From Dryobates pubescens (Eukaryota; Chordata; Aves; Piciformes; Picidae): a DNA stretch of 64,000 bases. The position numbers and the translations under genes are program-made. Each line of letters opens with the position of its first letter. The stretch's first letter is position 1. The stretch is from the NCBI RefSeq assembly GCF_014839835.1, contig NC_071634.1, forward strand, positions 15,606,453 through 15,670,452, read 5' to 3'. The notes beneath the pieces were generated by a model. It searched no databases. It saw only the letters and a program-made list of their open reading frames with translations, and was not told the DNA's origin. Positions 10,601 to 22,100 of the stretch are shown piece after piece.

Positions 10601-13600
10601 CGATATCCAGGCAGGTTTGGAGACTCCACAACCTCTCTGGGCAGCCTGCTCCCCCAGGGCAAAGAAGAACGCTTTTGGGGGAGGAAAATGTTCCTCATGT
10701 CCAATCTAAACTCTGAAGGCCATGGAAAGATGCTTGGTGGCCAGCCCTAGAGAACCTTTACTCCGCAGAGGACGCAACAAGAGTCTCCTCCCGCCTCCGA
10801 GAGACACGCAGCAGGGTGCAGGCTGCCCCCCAGAACCTGCTGAGGAGGCAAAGCTGCGTGGTTGATCGTGGCCCTGGCATGCTGAGGTGGGCAGGGTGGC
10901 AGGTGGGCTGGCAGTGCCAGGGAGGAACAAGCAGTTCCCCTCCCCGGCGAGGCACGTGCGGTGCCGGTGTGCCCGCAGCACGCTGCCTGGCACGGGAGGG
11001 GAAAATAATAACAACCGCCCACGGGCTGGCAATTGCTAAGCAATCCAGCGCCGCTTTTAGGGCGAGAAGCCATCATCCCTCACCACTGACTCAGAGCTGG
11101 GGGGGTGCTCACAGCGCTCTGCAACGCCACAGCTACCCCACTGCTCTCCCAGGAGGGGCTTCCTGGCGCGTTGGGATGCAGGAGCTGGCATCCTGCTGGG
11201 GGAAGCGGCCCCCGGCGCAGCCCCAGGCGGAGGATCTGCCCCTCTGGGTCACTGCAAGGGGTTCATCTATCACCCAGCCCCTGGTGCCAACCTGCTGCTG
11301 CCTGGGGCAAGAGGCTGTGGGACAGGGCCAGCAGCTCACACTCAGGTCTGCAAACCCAGCAGGATGACATACGAGGTGTCCTTAAAGGTGGCTCCCTGTG
11401 CCCACTGCCACCACCAGCCCTTGGCATGGTCAGGTAGCCACTATCGAGCCTGAGCCCACACCAGCACCCTCCCACAGCCATAGGCACCCCAGACTGTTGG
11501 ATGTGGCCCCACAAACAATGCACAGATCCAGGCAGCAGCAAGACAGGCTGGGGGCATCCCCTGAGCTGCCCCCCAGCTTGTCCCCCAGGCTGGCAGAGGT
11601 TGGGCAGCCGCAGGAATCAGATGCTACAGGGGCAAATCCAGAGCCAAGCACCCAGATGCCCTCAGGAGCATCACAGCTGCCCATGGGGAAGGATTTGGCT
11701 TCTTGGGGGTGCTCCCAGGACTTGTCCAGGTATGCCAGGGAGATAACAGGGTCAGAAACCCCCTCCCCCTAACCTAAGAACTGGGATGGAGATGGAGTGA
11801 TGTCCAGATGGGCAGCAATGGGAACCTCCCTGGAGCTGCTGCCCATAGCTCAGGGGGCTACAACCGGGCAGCTCTAGGGAGGGCCACCCACTCCACAGAG
11901 CCACAAGGACAGACCCAGCCGCACTGCTGGGTGCAGGGCCGGGCCAAGGTGGCGAGAGGACCCCCTCCCCGGTGCCCCAGGTGCCCACCTTGATGAGGAA
12001 GCTGCCATCCTTCTCCTGCGTCACCATCACGGCCGAGTCGTGGAGCTTCTCGTCGAAGTGGACGTGGCCGTGGGCCCCCTCCGAGGGCTGGCTGGGGGCG
12101 AAGCGCACGGCGCCCCCCTTGGCCTTGCTGCCTGCGGGGGGAGGAGAGGACAGAGCCTGGCTGGCACATCCTGCCCGCCTGGCACATCCAGCCCGTGCCC
12201 CTCCGCTTCCCCCAGGCTTGGACCGAGGCTGGAGCGCTGCTGGTCACCGAGGGCCCCAGGTTCCAACCCCTCCCACTGCAAACACATCCAGCACCAGCAG
12301 CTGGGGAGGGGCAGACAGACCCTGGTGACCAGCAGCCACAGAGAGCCTGCCTTCAAGCATGGGGGAGTGCATGGACCTGCCCCAGACCATGTCCAGAGGG
12401 TCCCACCTGTCCCCTGGGCTCAGCAGCATGAGCTCGCTCCCGTGGTCTTCTCAGCACAGAGTGGGATGAGTGGGGACAGGAGCTGTGCTGGAAGGGGACA
12501 TGCACAGGGACAAGGACAAGGGCAAGGACAGCTTCCCACATGGCCCAGGGTGCTGGGCAGGCCTCCAAAGCTGTCCCAGGGTGCTGGGCAGGCCTCCAAA
12601 GCTGTCCCAGGGTGCCGGGCAGGGCTCCAAGGCTGTCCCAGGGTGCCGGGCAGGGCTCCAAGGCTGTCCCACGCTCCAAAGCTTGCTGGCATCTTGCAGA
12701 GCAAACCCCAGAGGAACCCAAATGTGCCACTGCCCTGTGAGGACAGGCACCTGCCTGGGGGCACTGAGGTCCCCATGGGTGGTGGGAGCCCACACAGAGG
12801 CAGAAACACCGTGGGTGTTTTCACGAGCATCTTTGCAACGAGCTCCCTGTGGGCTTCCAGGGAAAATCAGCCTCACAGGATCACTGAATTGCTTGCTTGG
12901 AAAAGACCTTAAGAACATTGAGTCCAACCACAGCCTAACATCTCCCTGCACACAGCTGTTAGACCACGTCCCTCAGCTCCCCCTCCAGACATCTGTTAAA
13001 CCCCTCCAGAGCTGGTGACTCCACCACTGTCCTGGGCAGCCCTGGTCCAGTGCCTGAGGACCCTCTCAGTGAAGAAATTCCTTCTGATACCCAACCTAAC
13101 CCTCCCCTGGTGCAGCCTGAGGCCATTTCCTCTCATCCTGTTGCCTGTTCCTTGGGAGAAGAGACCAAGCCCTACCTGGCTCAGCCTCCTCTTCTCCAAG
13201 CTGAACACCCCAGCTCCCTCAGCTGCTCCTCGCCAGGCTTGTGCCCTAAACCCTTCACTCAGCCTCACTGCCCTTCTCTGGACACGCTCCAGCACCTCAG
13301 CGTCCTCTCCTCCCGGGTGCAGCCCAGGGAAGCCCCAGTCTGGTGGCCTATGGCATCCATCTGGCAGCAGCCAGGAGCAGCTTGCTGCTGCCTGCTCAGA
13401 GAAAGGCCTCTTTGTGCCGGGCCGGGCACGCCGGGATGCCACAACCGGGCATTGTTCGGCCGGGCAGCTGGGCACGGATCCCTGCCCCGCACGCAGCACA
13501 GACCAACAGGCTGGGCAGGGGGATGCAGATGGGACCCTCCTCACCAAAACACAAGCAGCTCCTAGCGCACAACCCCTCCACCACAGGGCACAGCCCCCAC

Positions 13601-15769
13601 AGAGCCTTTATGGGTGCCACAGGGCAGGGTGAGCCCAGGGACGTGCATGGATCCTGCAGGCTGGCCAGAGGCTGCGGTGCTGGGCAAAGACCCAGCCTGT
13701 GGCTGCCACTGGAGGAGCCAAACCATGACCACTGCCAGGAGACTGGTGAGGGAAGTCCCAAACGTGGCCAGCAGATGCTCAGAATGGTGTGTGGAGAGAC
13801 CCTTGGGAGAGGAGGTCAGAGGAAGGGAAAGAGGCAGCCAGGCTCCGCGGGCAGCTCTCCCAGGAAGCAGCTGCCCCGGGAATGGGGTCACCCCCTGGCA
13901 CACATCCCAGTGGCCTTGGGAGGCTGCACTGTGCCATGACCCCATCCCAGCTCCCAGGGGGCAGGGTGGAAGGGGCAGCAGGATCTGCATGAAAACCTCA
14001 TTGTGGACTAAATGAGTGTCCTGCATGCAGCCAGCAGCGAGGGGAGGCACAGGCAGGGGTACAGGCAGAGATCACCCAGAGCTGCTGTGTTTTACCTCAG
14101 GTCCCACCACAGGCACAGCAGGAGGGGCACCAGGATGGGTCAGACCCTGTGCAGTCAGTGTGCCAGCAGCCAGACCGGTGCCACACTCTCCAGGCACCTA
14201 AGGGGTGGTTTTGGGGTTCCAAACCTCACCCTATCACAATGGGGCTCCGACCCACACCCCATCGTGGGGGCCACAGTGGGGGACACCTGCCTTGCATGTG
14301 TCCACAACAATCACCAGCCCTGGAAGCAGATGCCACCTTCAGAGCCACCGCGCACACCCCGAAACGAGGGTATCACCCCCCAGGCAAGACACAGCTGGGA
14401 GCAGGGAAGCACCTGGGCAGCTCAAGGCTACCCACACATCATGCTACCCCCTCCCCCCCCCCAGCCTTCAGCCCCTCTCCCCCACACTGCTGGGAACAAG
14501 GCAGCCCAGGGCTGGCAACCAGCCTGTCCTTTGGCATTGCCAGCGAGGGACCATCGCCTGGCCCTCATCCCACCGGCAAGCCAGAGGATGCTTCACCACC
14601 GGCTGGAGGAAGGAGCCCCCAGCATGGAGCTGTCCCACATCCCTGCAGCAGCGGGGAAGGAGCTGCAGAAGCCAGAGCTGTGGCCGGGCACACAAAGGGA
14701 GACACAATCACGCCCAGCAGCAGCACAAAGAGTCTCTTCGGTCTTTGTCTCGGCGAGGCGGAGAGCCGGGAGCTGCTGCCGCAGGGCACCTCAGGCCAGC
14801 AGCCTCCCGGGGTCCCCTCCCGGGCACAGACAAAGCCCGGCACAGCCAGAACCTTTTGGAGTCCTCCCCCAGTACAGACAAAGCCCAACACTGACAGAGC
14901 CTTTCTGGGTCCCTTCCCAGCACCAAAAAAAAAGCACCCAGCTCCCTAAGCCCAGCACTGCCACAGCCTTTTGGGGGCCCCTCCCAACACAAAGTACCTG
15001 GTTCCCCAAGTCTGGCTCTGCCAAAGTCTTTTGGGTTCCCCTCTCCAGGAGCCTGGCATTGCCAGAGCATTTCCAGGAGGCAGATGGGGTCTGGGAGAGG
15101 CCAGAAGCACCCCAGCAGCACCCTAGCACCCAGAGCCTCCAGCAGCCGCCCTGCCTGGGGTGCCAGGGCTTGCATCGATCACCAGAGTAGAGACCGTGGC
15201 TAAGCAGCACCAACAGCACCCCACCAGAGCCCCCACCCCTCCACAAGTCCCCTCAGTGGGTGTTCACTGGCAACTTGCAGCAGAAAAACAGCAGCAAAGT
15301 CCCCCCAGCCCTGTCCCCACGCTGTAGGCTCCATAGCTCAACTGCTCCCTGGGCACAGGGCAGGCAGCTCCAGGCAGCCTTTGCATCCCTGGCTGTGGGT
15401 AGAGGGACCCACAAAAAAGCCTGAGAGACCCCCTATCAGGAACACAAGACCCCCCAGAAGGGCCACAGGCAGAGGAAACCCTCCAGCAGGGGCACAGGAC
15501 GCCCCTGGCAGGACCACGTGTTGAAAGAACCCCCCCAGCAGGACCACGGGCAAAGGGAACTCCCTGTCAAGGCCACGAGAGCCCCCCCTGGCAGGGCCAC
15601 GGGCAGAGGGACTTCCTCAGCAGGGCCACAGCAGAGAGGCTTCACCAGGAAGGAGCATCGAAGGTGGAGCCTGGCCCCACATCACCCCAAGGACCCCAGG
15701 AGGGAACAAGAAGGGGGTGGGCAAGCAGGAGGGGGATGCCAGGAACTCACCCTTGCTGGCCGTAGCCAT
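4681..15769 (-). CDS. ADISSP: C20orf27 / ADISSP (adipose-secreted signalling protein), complete
   Basis: Five coding exons on the minus strand, in transcription order: 15751-15769, 11989-12131, 9099-9237, 5261-5383, 4681-4781. All junctions are GT-AG and the frame closes at 174 residues, the length of the human protein. Recognisable blocks: start [75 protein letters not shown]; end SDWHGFD. The family is small and conserved; in mammals it is reported as a secreted adipose thermogenic factor, yet no signal peptide is visible. A splice acceptor (actgcag) lies just upstream of the ATG, so the promoter exon is non-coding, probably near 17742-17800. The introns hold several CR1 copies and a 39-bp minisatellite. 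Confidence 0.94.
5595..5760 (-). mobile_element. CR1 LINE fragment
   Basis: Contains the minus-oriented CR1 block resembling tgcccttctctggacac and tcaatgtccttcttggag. It lacks both ends and is diverged. It sits in the C20orf27 intron upstream of the 5261-5383 exon. Confidence 0.75.
6515..7135. repeat. 39-bp minisatellite, about 15 copies
   Basis: The unit contains gggacacaggagagccacag and repeats every 39 bp (for example gacacagg at 6551 and 6590), with ggagagcc/ggacagcc variants. Because 39 is a multiple of three, all units stay open in several frames, giving false Pro/Gln/Ser-rich and Cys/Trp-rich ORFs. Intronic in C20orf27. Confidence 0.93.
7140..8120. other. Intronic stretch of C20orf27
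   Basis: Lies between the minisatellite and the next CR1 copy. I see no conserved exon, RNA gene or element in it. Confidence 0.5.
8124..8705 (-). mobile_element. CR1 LINE fragment, about 580 bp
   Basis: Minus-oriented CR1: 3' region with accatgaaatcactgaggctgg, then tgttcctcatgtccaacct, the gagaagagacca block and the more 5' block tctggacacactccaaca. Intronic in C20orf27, ending about 390 bp before exon 9099-9237. Confidence 0.9.
9925..9985 (+). mobile_element. CR1 3' tail
   Basis: About 60 bp matching the last bases of CR1 (gatccttgaggcccttccaa) with the tail gggattccatgattccat. Confidence 0.75.
10088..10410 (-). mobile_element. CR1 LINE 3' fragment
   Basis: Minus-oriented copy starting at the tail atcatggaatcatttaagg. 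It is close in sequence to the copy at 8124 but stops at the gagaagagacca block. Confidence 0.9.
10478..10715 (-). mobile_element. CR1 LINE 3' fragment, different subfamily
   Basis: Starts with two tail units (gattcacagaat) and continues ggacctctggagatcatcca, then a short internal piece with atgttcctcatgtccaatct. The body differs from its neighbour at 10088, so this was a separate insertion. Confidence 0.85.
10985..11100. promoter_or_regulatory. Candidate intronic regulatory island with AP-1 and palindromic sites
   Basis: Unlike its repeat-filled surroundings, this is unique sequence with an AT-rich core. It contains the 13-bp palindrome attgctaagcaat (11032-11044) and a consensus AP-1 site TGACTCA (11087-11093). 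Regulatory function is inferred only. Confidence 0.35.
12541..12671. repeat. 31-bp tandem repeat, four copies
   Basis: Units of cccagggtgctgggcaggc followed by ctccaaagctgt, with gccgggcagggct variants in the last two. Intronic in C20orf27. Confidence 0.9.
12872..13320 (-). mobile_element. CR1 LINE 3' fragment, about 450 bp
   Basis: Starts near the tail (tcacaggatcactgaattgc) and runs through aagaaattccttctgatacc, gcctgttccttgggagaag and tctggacacgctccagcacc. Minus orientation, in the large intron between C20orf27 exons 1 and 2. Confidence 0.9.
13321..14811. other. Intronic stretch of C20orf27
   Basis: GC-rich sequence with overlapping open frames and no recognisable exon or element. Confidence 0.5.
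14812..15085. repeat. Degenerate tandem repeat, about five copies of 45-65 bp
   Basis: Each unit has a cagcac/cagtac start, then gcc-rich sequence, then a ccagagcctttctggg-like end (ccttttggagt, cctttctgggt, ccttttggggg, tcttttgggtt). A second degenerate set with gcagggccacgggcagaggga follows at about 15420-15640. Intronic in C20orf27. Confidence 0.7.
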
Positions 15770-17741
15770 GTGTCCCTGCAGTGGCTGTCCTTGTGTGACA
15801 CTTCAAAGGCAGGGGCAGGAGGCCATCGTCCAGGGCTCCCGGAGCTGGGGAGGGAAGGGGCAGGGTCAGGCAGGGGCAGGCAGAGGCTGGCAGGGCTACC
15901 GCTGGCTCCGGCTGGGTGCCAGGGCCAGCCGAGCAGCCCGGACACGGCGGCACCGTACGGCTGTGACTCCGGCACTGCTCCGGTACAGACCGACCAGGGA
16001 GGAGCCTGCCGGCAGCTCCTCGGCTTTGGGCAGCGGCAGGCAGTGTGCCAGGGCCTGCGCCCAGCACTACGCCAAGCTGTGGTGGGCGCAGGCAGGGCAG
16101 GATGGGCAGCAGCCCCTCTGCCTGCTCCACCGTGAGACTCGGCCAGCAGCAGCTCCTGCTCTGCCAGCTCCCAGGGGTGCCAGGGAAAGGTTGGATTCAC
16201 ACCCAGGACAAGACCACCGCGTCTCCAGCAGCGAGCCGAGCGTGCCTCGTGCCTCAGTTTCCCTGTTCCTCCCCCACAAAAGGCTCCAGCAGCCACCATG
16301 CCAAGCCCTGAGCTGAGGGAGCCTTTACTGGCTGCCAGCAAGGGCCCAGACCCCACACCCAGACTCCCTCAAGCCCCTTCGCCCAGGCCTGATGCCGCCT
16401 CCACAGAGCTGCAGCCCCCCGGGATAACAGGGGCTCCCTCCCAGCACCCTCAGCCTCGGGGCAGGGGGAACGGCTGGAACTGGAGTGGGAGTGAGAGGGC
16501 TCACCTTCCACCTGTGGCTTTGAGATCTGACACCCCAAAGATCCCTTCGATGGAAGCTGAGCCTTAAACCTCCACCCTGGGGCTCACCCAGACCCACAGG
16601 AGTTGGAGGGCAGGGGTGGGGGGAGGGCAAAACGAGGTGGTAACACCTATGGACACCTGGTCCTACCAGTGGTGACCCCAGTTCCACCAGCAAGCACCCA
16701 AGAAACGCAGCAGCGGGAGGCAGGTGCCCAAAACAGCTCTGTCAGCAGCCCAGCCTGCCGAGCACAGGGAAAAAAAAGCATCAACAGCATCAGCTTTGGG
16801 GGAAACAAGATAAAAAGCAGCCAAGCTGAAAGGATGAGGACAGGGGGTGACAGACCCTTGCCGTGGCCCCCATACCCCGGGCACTGCTACCCAAAGATGA
16901 GATGATCCAGCCTGGAAAAGATCCCAGGATCTTGGGATGCTTCAAGAGACGTGCTGGGAACACTGAAACGTGTCCGTGGGAAGCATGAGGCAGGAGGAGA
17001 CCCCGAGCAGGGGCACGGCTCCCCAGGAGAGTTGCGGCAGGGGGGCACAGCCCAGGTGCATCCAAGCTGAGGCAAGGAGTGGGAACAGTTTGGGGGCCAG
17101 GGTGGGCAGCGGCAGAGGTGAACGGGAGGCCCACGGGCCACCCGTGTCCTTGAGGGGGTCAAGACACACTCTTCGTCTGCAGCCCCGTGGTGGTGAGCAC
17201 GCCACGGATCGCATCAACAGCCCCGCGCCAGCACCGCCGGTGGGGGGTCCCCAGCGCTCAGCCCCTCCCCGAGGCTCCCCAGCACGCCGAGGCCGGGGCG
17301 AGGAGCGATAGGGAGGTGGCGACAGTGCCCGCCCGCCTCTGCCCCCCCACCTACCCGCCCCGAACAGCACCGAATGGCCCCAATCTGCCTCCGCCATCAC
17401 CCGCGTGGCCCCGGTCCTCGCCACGCGTGGGTGTGGGGGTCCCCTCCCTCCTCCTTGTTTTCACTCCCCGTCCCGGTGCTGCAAGAAGGAACGCGGGGAT
17501 GGACTCCCAGACCCCTGCACCAGCGACTGGAGCGGGCGGGCGAGCATCCTGCCTCAACACACCGGGACACCGAGGAAACCGGAGATCCCTCCGGGACGAT
17601 TACACCGAAAAGGGGCAAAGATCCCCCACAGTCCCGGAGAATAGGAAAGCCAGAGGGCAGGTGTCCCTCCGGGGCGGTCCGTCCCCAATCCTTCCCCAGC
17701 CTCGGCCCCCCCAAGGTTCCCCACGTCTCTCCCTCACTCAC

Positions 17742-17870
17742 CCGGGCCAGTACGTCCCGGCCGCCGCCGCCGCGCTCCCCGCTTCCCGCTACCGGGACAC
17801 GCCCCCTTCCATCCCATTGGCCAAGACACACCCCCCGCCCGTCCCATTGGCCTGATTCTACCACGGTCAC
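17742..17870 (-). promoter_or_regulatory. C20orf27 CpG promoter and probable non-coding first exon
   Basis: A CG-dense block with a clean minus-strand donor (GTGAGTGAG) at 17741 suggests a first exon from about 17800 to 17742 that splices to the acceptor just before the ATG at 15769. Two CCAAT boxes in minus orientation (ATTGG at 17816 and 17846) lie just upstream, as in many TATA-less promoters. Confidence 0.55.
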
Positions 17871-18090
17871 ACCCTCTGGCCACGCCCACCGCGGCTGTCC
17901 CTCCCCGCGGGGGGCGGGGGTGCGCCACAGGGGGGCGGGGATTGTTGCCAGGGGGCACGGCCAAAGGCCGCGGCAGCCAATAGCGGGCGGGCGCGCACGG
18001 CTCTAGGGCGCCACGTGTGGGCGGGGGGGGTGCGTTGCGCGGCGAGGCGGACTCGATTCCCCCCCCCCCCCCCGACCCCTGGGCGAGGCG

Positions 18091-18104
18091 GTTGCCCTGG
18101 CAAC
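18091..18104. promoter_or_regulatory. Perfect palindromic X-box (RFX site)
   Basis: GTTGCC-CT-GGCAAC is a full match to the RFX X-box consensus GTNRCC(N0-3)RGYAAC on both half sites. It lies in CpG-rich sequence about 290 bp upstream of the inferred C20orf27 start. Confidence 0.6.
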
Positions 18105-19193
18105 CTGTTATTGATCAGATTCTGGTGTTCACACCCAGGTTTCCAAGTCTGGCCGAGCTGTGACGCAGCTCAGGTCGGGCTGCGGGCCCGGTCGGCGTTC
18201 GGAGACGGCAAAGTGAGGGAAATGCTCCCCAGAGCGTCGTTTTTCCGTTTAAGGAAAACAAAACACACAACAAACCAGCAAAACTCACCCCAGAAAGGGG
18301 CTCATGGAGGTCTTTCCCCCGGGAGCCAGAGCCTGCGTATCCCTTTGCCAGAAGGTGTCAGGGAGCAGAGGGTGGGAAAGGCGACTGGGACAGGTCCCAC
18401 CGGGAGAACGTCACCGGATCCCTTCCAAAGAGCACGTACACCCACCTGGGAATAATGAGGGGGAGGCAGCGGCGGGCCCCCAGGCAGCCAGGAGCCGTCC
18501 CCATTGAGAGCAAGGTCAAGGAGAGCAGGCAGGGCTGGGTCACACCAAAAAGAACATGGGACACAGGCCATGGGACACCCCAAGTTCAAAGCTGATATTC
18601 CCCTGCTCGTCCTACATCCTCCCCCGGGCTCCAGCCACAGCCTCCGGATGCCAGAACACTTCAAACGCCAGGATTCCGTTCCCAGGCTTCCAGTCCCAGC
18701 TGTGGTGTCACCTCCAGCACGTGTGACATCACACACAGCTCAGGGACACGCCTTGGGAAAAACAACCAACATCTGGGTTTGACCCTCATAGGGCCACAGG
18801 TGACCTTGGCGAGGTGACAGGCACAGGCACGTGGGCAGTGCCAGGCTGAGGCCCAGCCCTGCTGTCCCCAAAGAGGTCTGTGTGAGCAGGCACGGATTTT
18901 CTCAGAGATTACAAAAAAATACAGAGATTTGGGTAAGAGATTAAATTCCAACATCTGCCAGCACAACATCTTCCCCGGCCCGGGCAGCTGAGCAGTGTCA
19001 CCACGCTGCCACCAACAGTGGTCCCTGAGGTGGGCACAGCGTCCCCGCTGCTGCCTTTGCCCCCTCTGGCTTTTGCTCTTGAGCGTCCATCCTGTGAACT
19101 GGGGCAAGGCAGAGGCGCTGGGATGGCTCCTTCCAGCTCAGCAGGAGGTGCCATGGGTGGGAGAGGTGGGGCTGGCAGTGAGGGGGGGTCTGC
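18105..19193. other. Intergenic: C20orf27 upstream region to SPEF1 3' end
   Basis: Unique GC-rich sequence following a run of C at 18060-18073. No repeat family or gene recognised. The SPEF1 3' UTR should extend into its right side, but no minus-strand AATAAA was found there. Confidence 0.5.
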
Positions 19194-22100
19194 TCACTGC
19201 TGGTGGCACTGAGCTTGTTGGAGCCGCCGGCTGAGGTCATCGATCCGCACGTTCTTGAGCTGCAGCAGCTGCTCCAACCTCGCCACCTTCAGCTGTAGGA
19301 TCTGAAAGGAGACCCCCCCCAAACCCCCAAGATGGGTTTTGGAGCTCATCCATCCACCCTAGAGAGGTTCTGTGGGGAGCAAGAAGGGTCTGCCTGACAC
19401 AGGGGGGGCACAGTGAAGGACGGGGAACGCAGGGCCAGGCTGGTGTGGCTACTGAGCAGCATCTGCTGTCTTTAACCACAGGAGGAACTGAGGTGAGGGA
19501 GCACCAGTGCCAAGTTTGGGGTCCCTCTTCTAGCTCCCACCCTCAGTGCCTTCCCAAAACACAACCCAGGAGTCCCAGCTCCCCACCAGGACCTGGTGGC
19601 AACCCTTGCCATCCAAGGTACCCCGCAGCATTCCTTGCACTCTTCCAAAATGGTCCAGCTGAGATGTTTTCCAGCAGAAAAGCCCCAGTTTTAGGCAGCC
19701 CAGAGCCAGTGCTGAATAAAGTCCTTGTTTCAAAACCACCCACTGCTCAGAGGCAAATCTGGGGTGCCCAGAGCCTGGCTTGCACCCCAGGATGGTCCAA
19801 GGGCCACATGGAGAGGGTTTGTGCCAGAGAGTGCCACCAGAACACATTACAGAGACAGAAGTAGCCCTGGAGATTGATGTCACTGAGCAAATGCTTGTTC
19901 AGGTGTCCACCACCATCACTGGGGAGGCAAAGGGAGGGTGTCCCTGCCCTGGAGAGGGAGGCTGGACTCACCTGGATGGTCTCCTGTGCCAGACGCAGGG
20001 CCTGCTCCCTCTCTGCCAGCTGCAAGTGGACATCAGTGTCCCCTGGGGACACCCTAGACCAAGAAAGCAAACACTGGGCCAACAGATGACCCCTCCAGCA
20101 ATGCTGCATGTAGCCCACTGAGCTGTACAGGCCATGGGGCTCAGACACAACCAGCTCCTCCATGTCCTGTCCCACACATGGCACAGGGGACACCTGTGGG
20201 GACCCTCTGAGCCCTGTCCCTTGAGAAACGCCCAGGAGGGGCATGTCACCCTTACCCTGCAGCCCTGGGAGCCTCCTGGGCACAGCCTCCTCCTGTGCCA
20301 CCCTTCACCTTGCAGTGGCCTGCAAAAGGCAGCAGTTAGCCCATGACCTGCCCAAGCAGCTCTGCCCACCCCCTCCACAGGGACACCCCCTTCTAGCAAT
20401 GTCCCTTGTCCCCCCAGTGCTGGCCAGGCTCATCATTTGGGTGGCCCAGCACCAGACAGGGCTCCATATGCCCCCAAGGGACCAGTGAGATGACAGTTTG
20501 GGGTTTGGACTCAGGGAACACACAGCACAGCCAAGATGGGACCCTCCTGCCCAGCATACCTGTCTCCAGGTAACTGACCTCTTCTGGCACTGCCTGTCCA
20601 CCTGAATCCTGCAGGGAGAGGAAGGGCAACACCCATCAGGCCTGGCCATGAGCTGTGGGTCACTCACCATCTGCCTCAGGTCAGGCTTGCTCCACAGCCA
20701 CAGCCCTTCCTGTAGCCAACTCTTTCTCTCCAGAGTCACTGGCAGGGACACCCAGGGCCAAGCCAAGGCTGCAAAGCAGCCCCGTGATGGCACACAGTCG
20801 CCATCTGAGGCCTTGCCACCCAAGCAGCTCCCACACAAAGGGCTGCCCTGCCTCACATCTCCCCACAGTGCTTCCCCATGGAGCTGGCAACAGGAAGATC
20901 ATGGAATCACAGAATTGGGTTTGTTTGGAAGAGATCTTTAAGATCATCAACCATCAGCACAGCACTGCCAGGTCACCACTAAACATGTCCCACAGCACCA
21001 CATCTGCACAGCTTTTGAATCCCTCCAAGGATGGGGACTCCACCACTAGGTGCAGCTGCACCAAGACCCAATAGAGAAGGACGATCCCTGCCCAGGTCCT
21101 GCTGGCCACACTCTTGCTGACAGAAGCCAGGATGCTGTTGGCTTTCTTGGCCACCTGAGCCCACTGCTGGCTCCTGTTCATCCACCTGTTGACCAGCAGC
21201 CCCAGGTCCTTTCCCAGGCACTTTCCAGCCACTCTTCCCTAAGCCTGGAGCATTCATGGGATTGTTGTGACCCAATTGCAGGAACCAGCACCTGGCCTTG
21301 GTGAATCTCATCCCAATGGCCTTGGTCCACTGCGTGGCAGCAAGAATGCCCAGACAGCAGTGAGATCCTCACGATGAGGAGGTGGAAGCACTCAGGGGGA
21401 CAGTGATGCCCACAAGGACCTCTGGAGCTCAATCCATCCCTGTGCTACTGACCACTCCGTGGGGTCACGACTTGCCCTCATCTCCCTCCAGCCCATGGCA
21501 CTTGGCACTTAACAAGCAGGACACAGCACTCTGGATGCCTCTCTTTCCCCAGGCCCTGTTGGCCTGGCCTGGGATGGACAGCACCTTGCTCTGCTTCTGC
21601 TTCTCCTCAATCTTCTGCCGCAGCAGGAGGAGCACCTGCTCGGCCGTGCCCGGCCGGCTCTGCACCACCTGCCGGACCACATCCTCCGGCACACAGAAGT
21701 TCAGCTTACTCAGCACTTTCCTGAAAGAAAGAGCCAAAGGAGCACCCAGGAGGGCAGGGAGCTGGGCACCACACTGCCTGCAGCACCCTCAGACGAGGGG
21801 GAGCCCCGCTCTGGAGTGACCCAGCTGAAGCTAGCCCTGGTTTGTGTTGGAAGGGCCGTGTCTCTCCTGTGCTGAGGGCTCCAGAGCCGGCCCCAGTACC
21901 GCAGGTAGGACCCCAGCAGAGCGGAGCCGAGGGGCAGAATGCCCTTCCTCCACCTGCTGCCCACGCTGCTGGGCATGCAGCCCAGGGCACGGTTGGGCCT
22001 GGGCTGCGAGTCCATGCTGCCTGCTCGTGTCCAGCGTTTCACCCACCAGCACCTCCAAGACCTCTTGCAGGGCTGCTCTCCAGCCCCTCATCCCCCCAGC

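Noticed and set aside
18015-18455. 146-codon plus-strand frame spanning the X-box
   Set aside because: Crosses a poly-C run and CpG-island DNA; no similarity or splice context.
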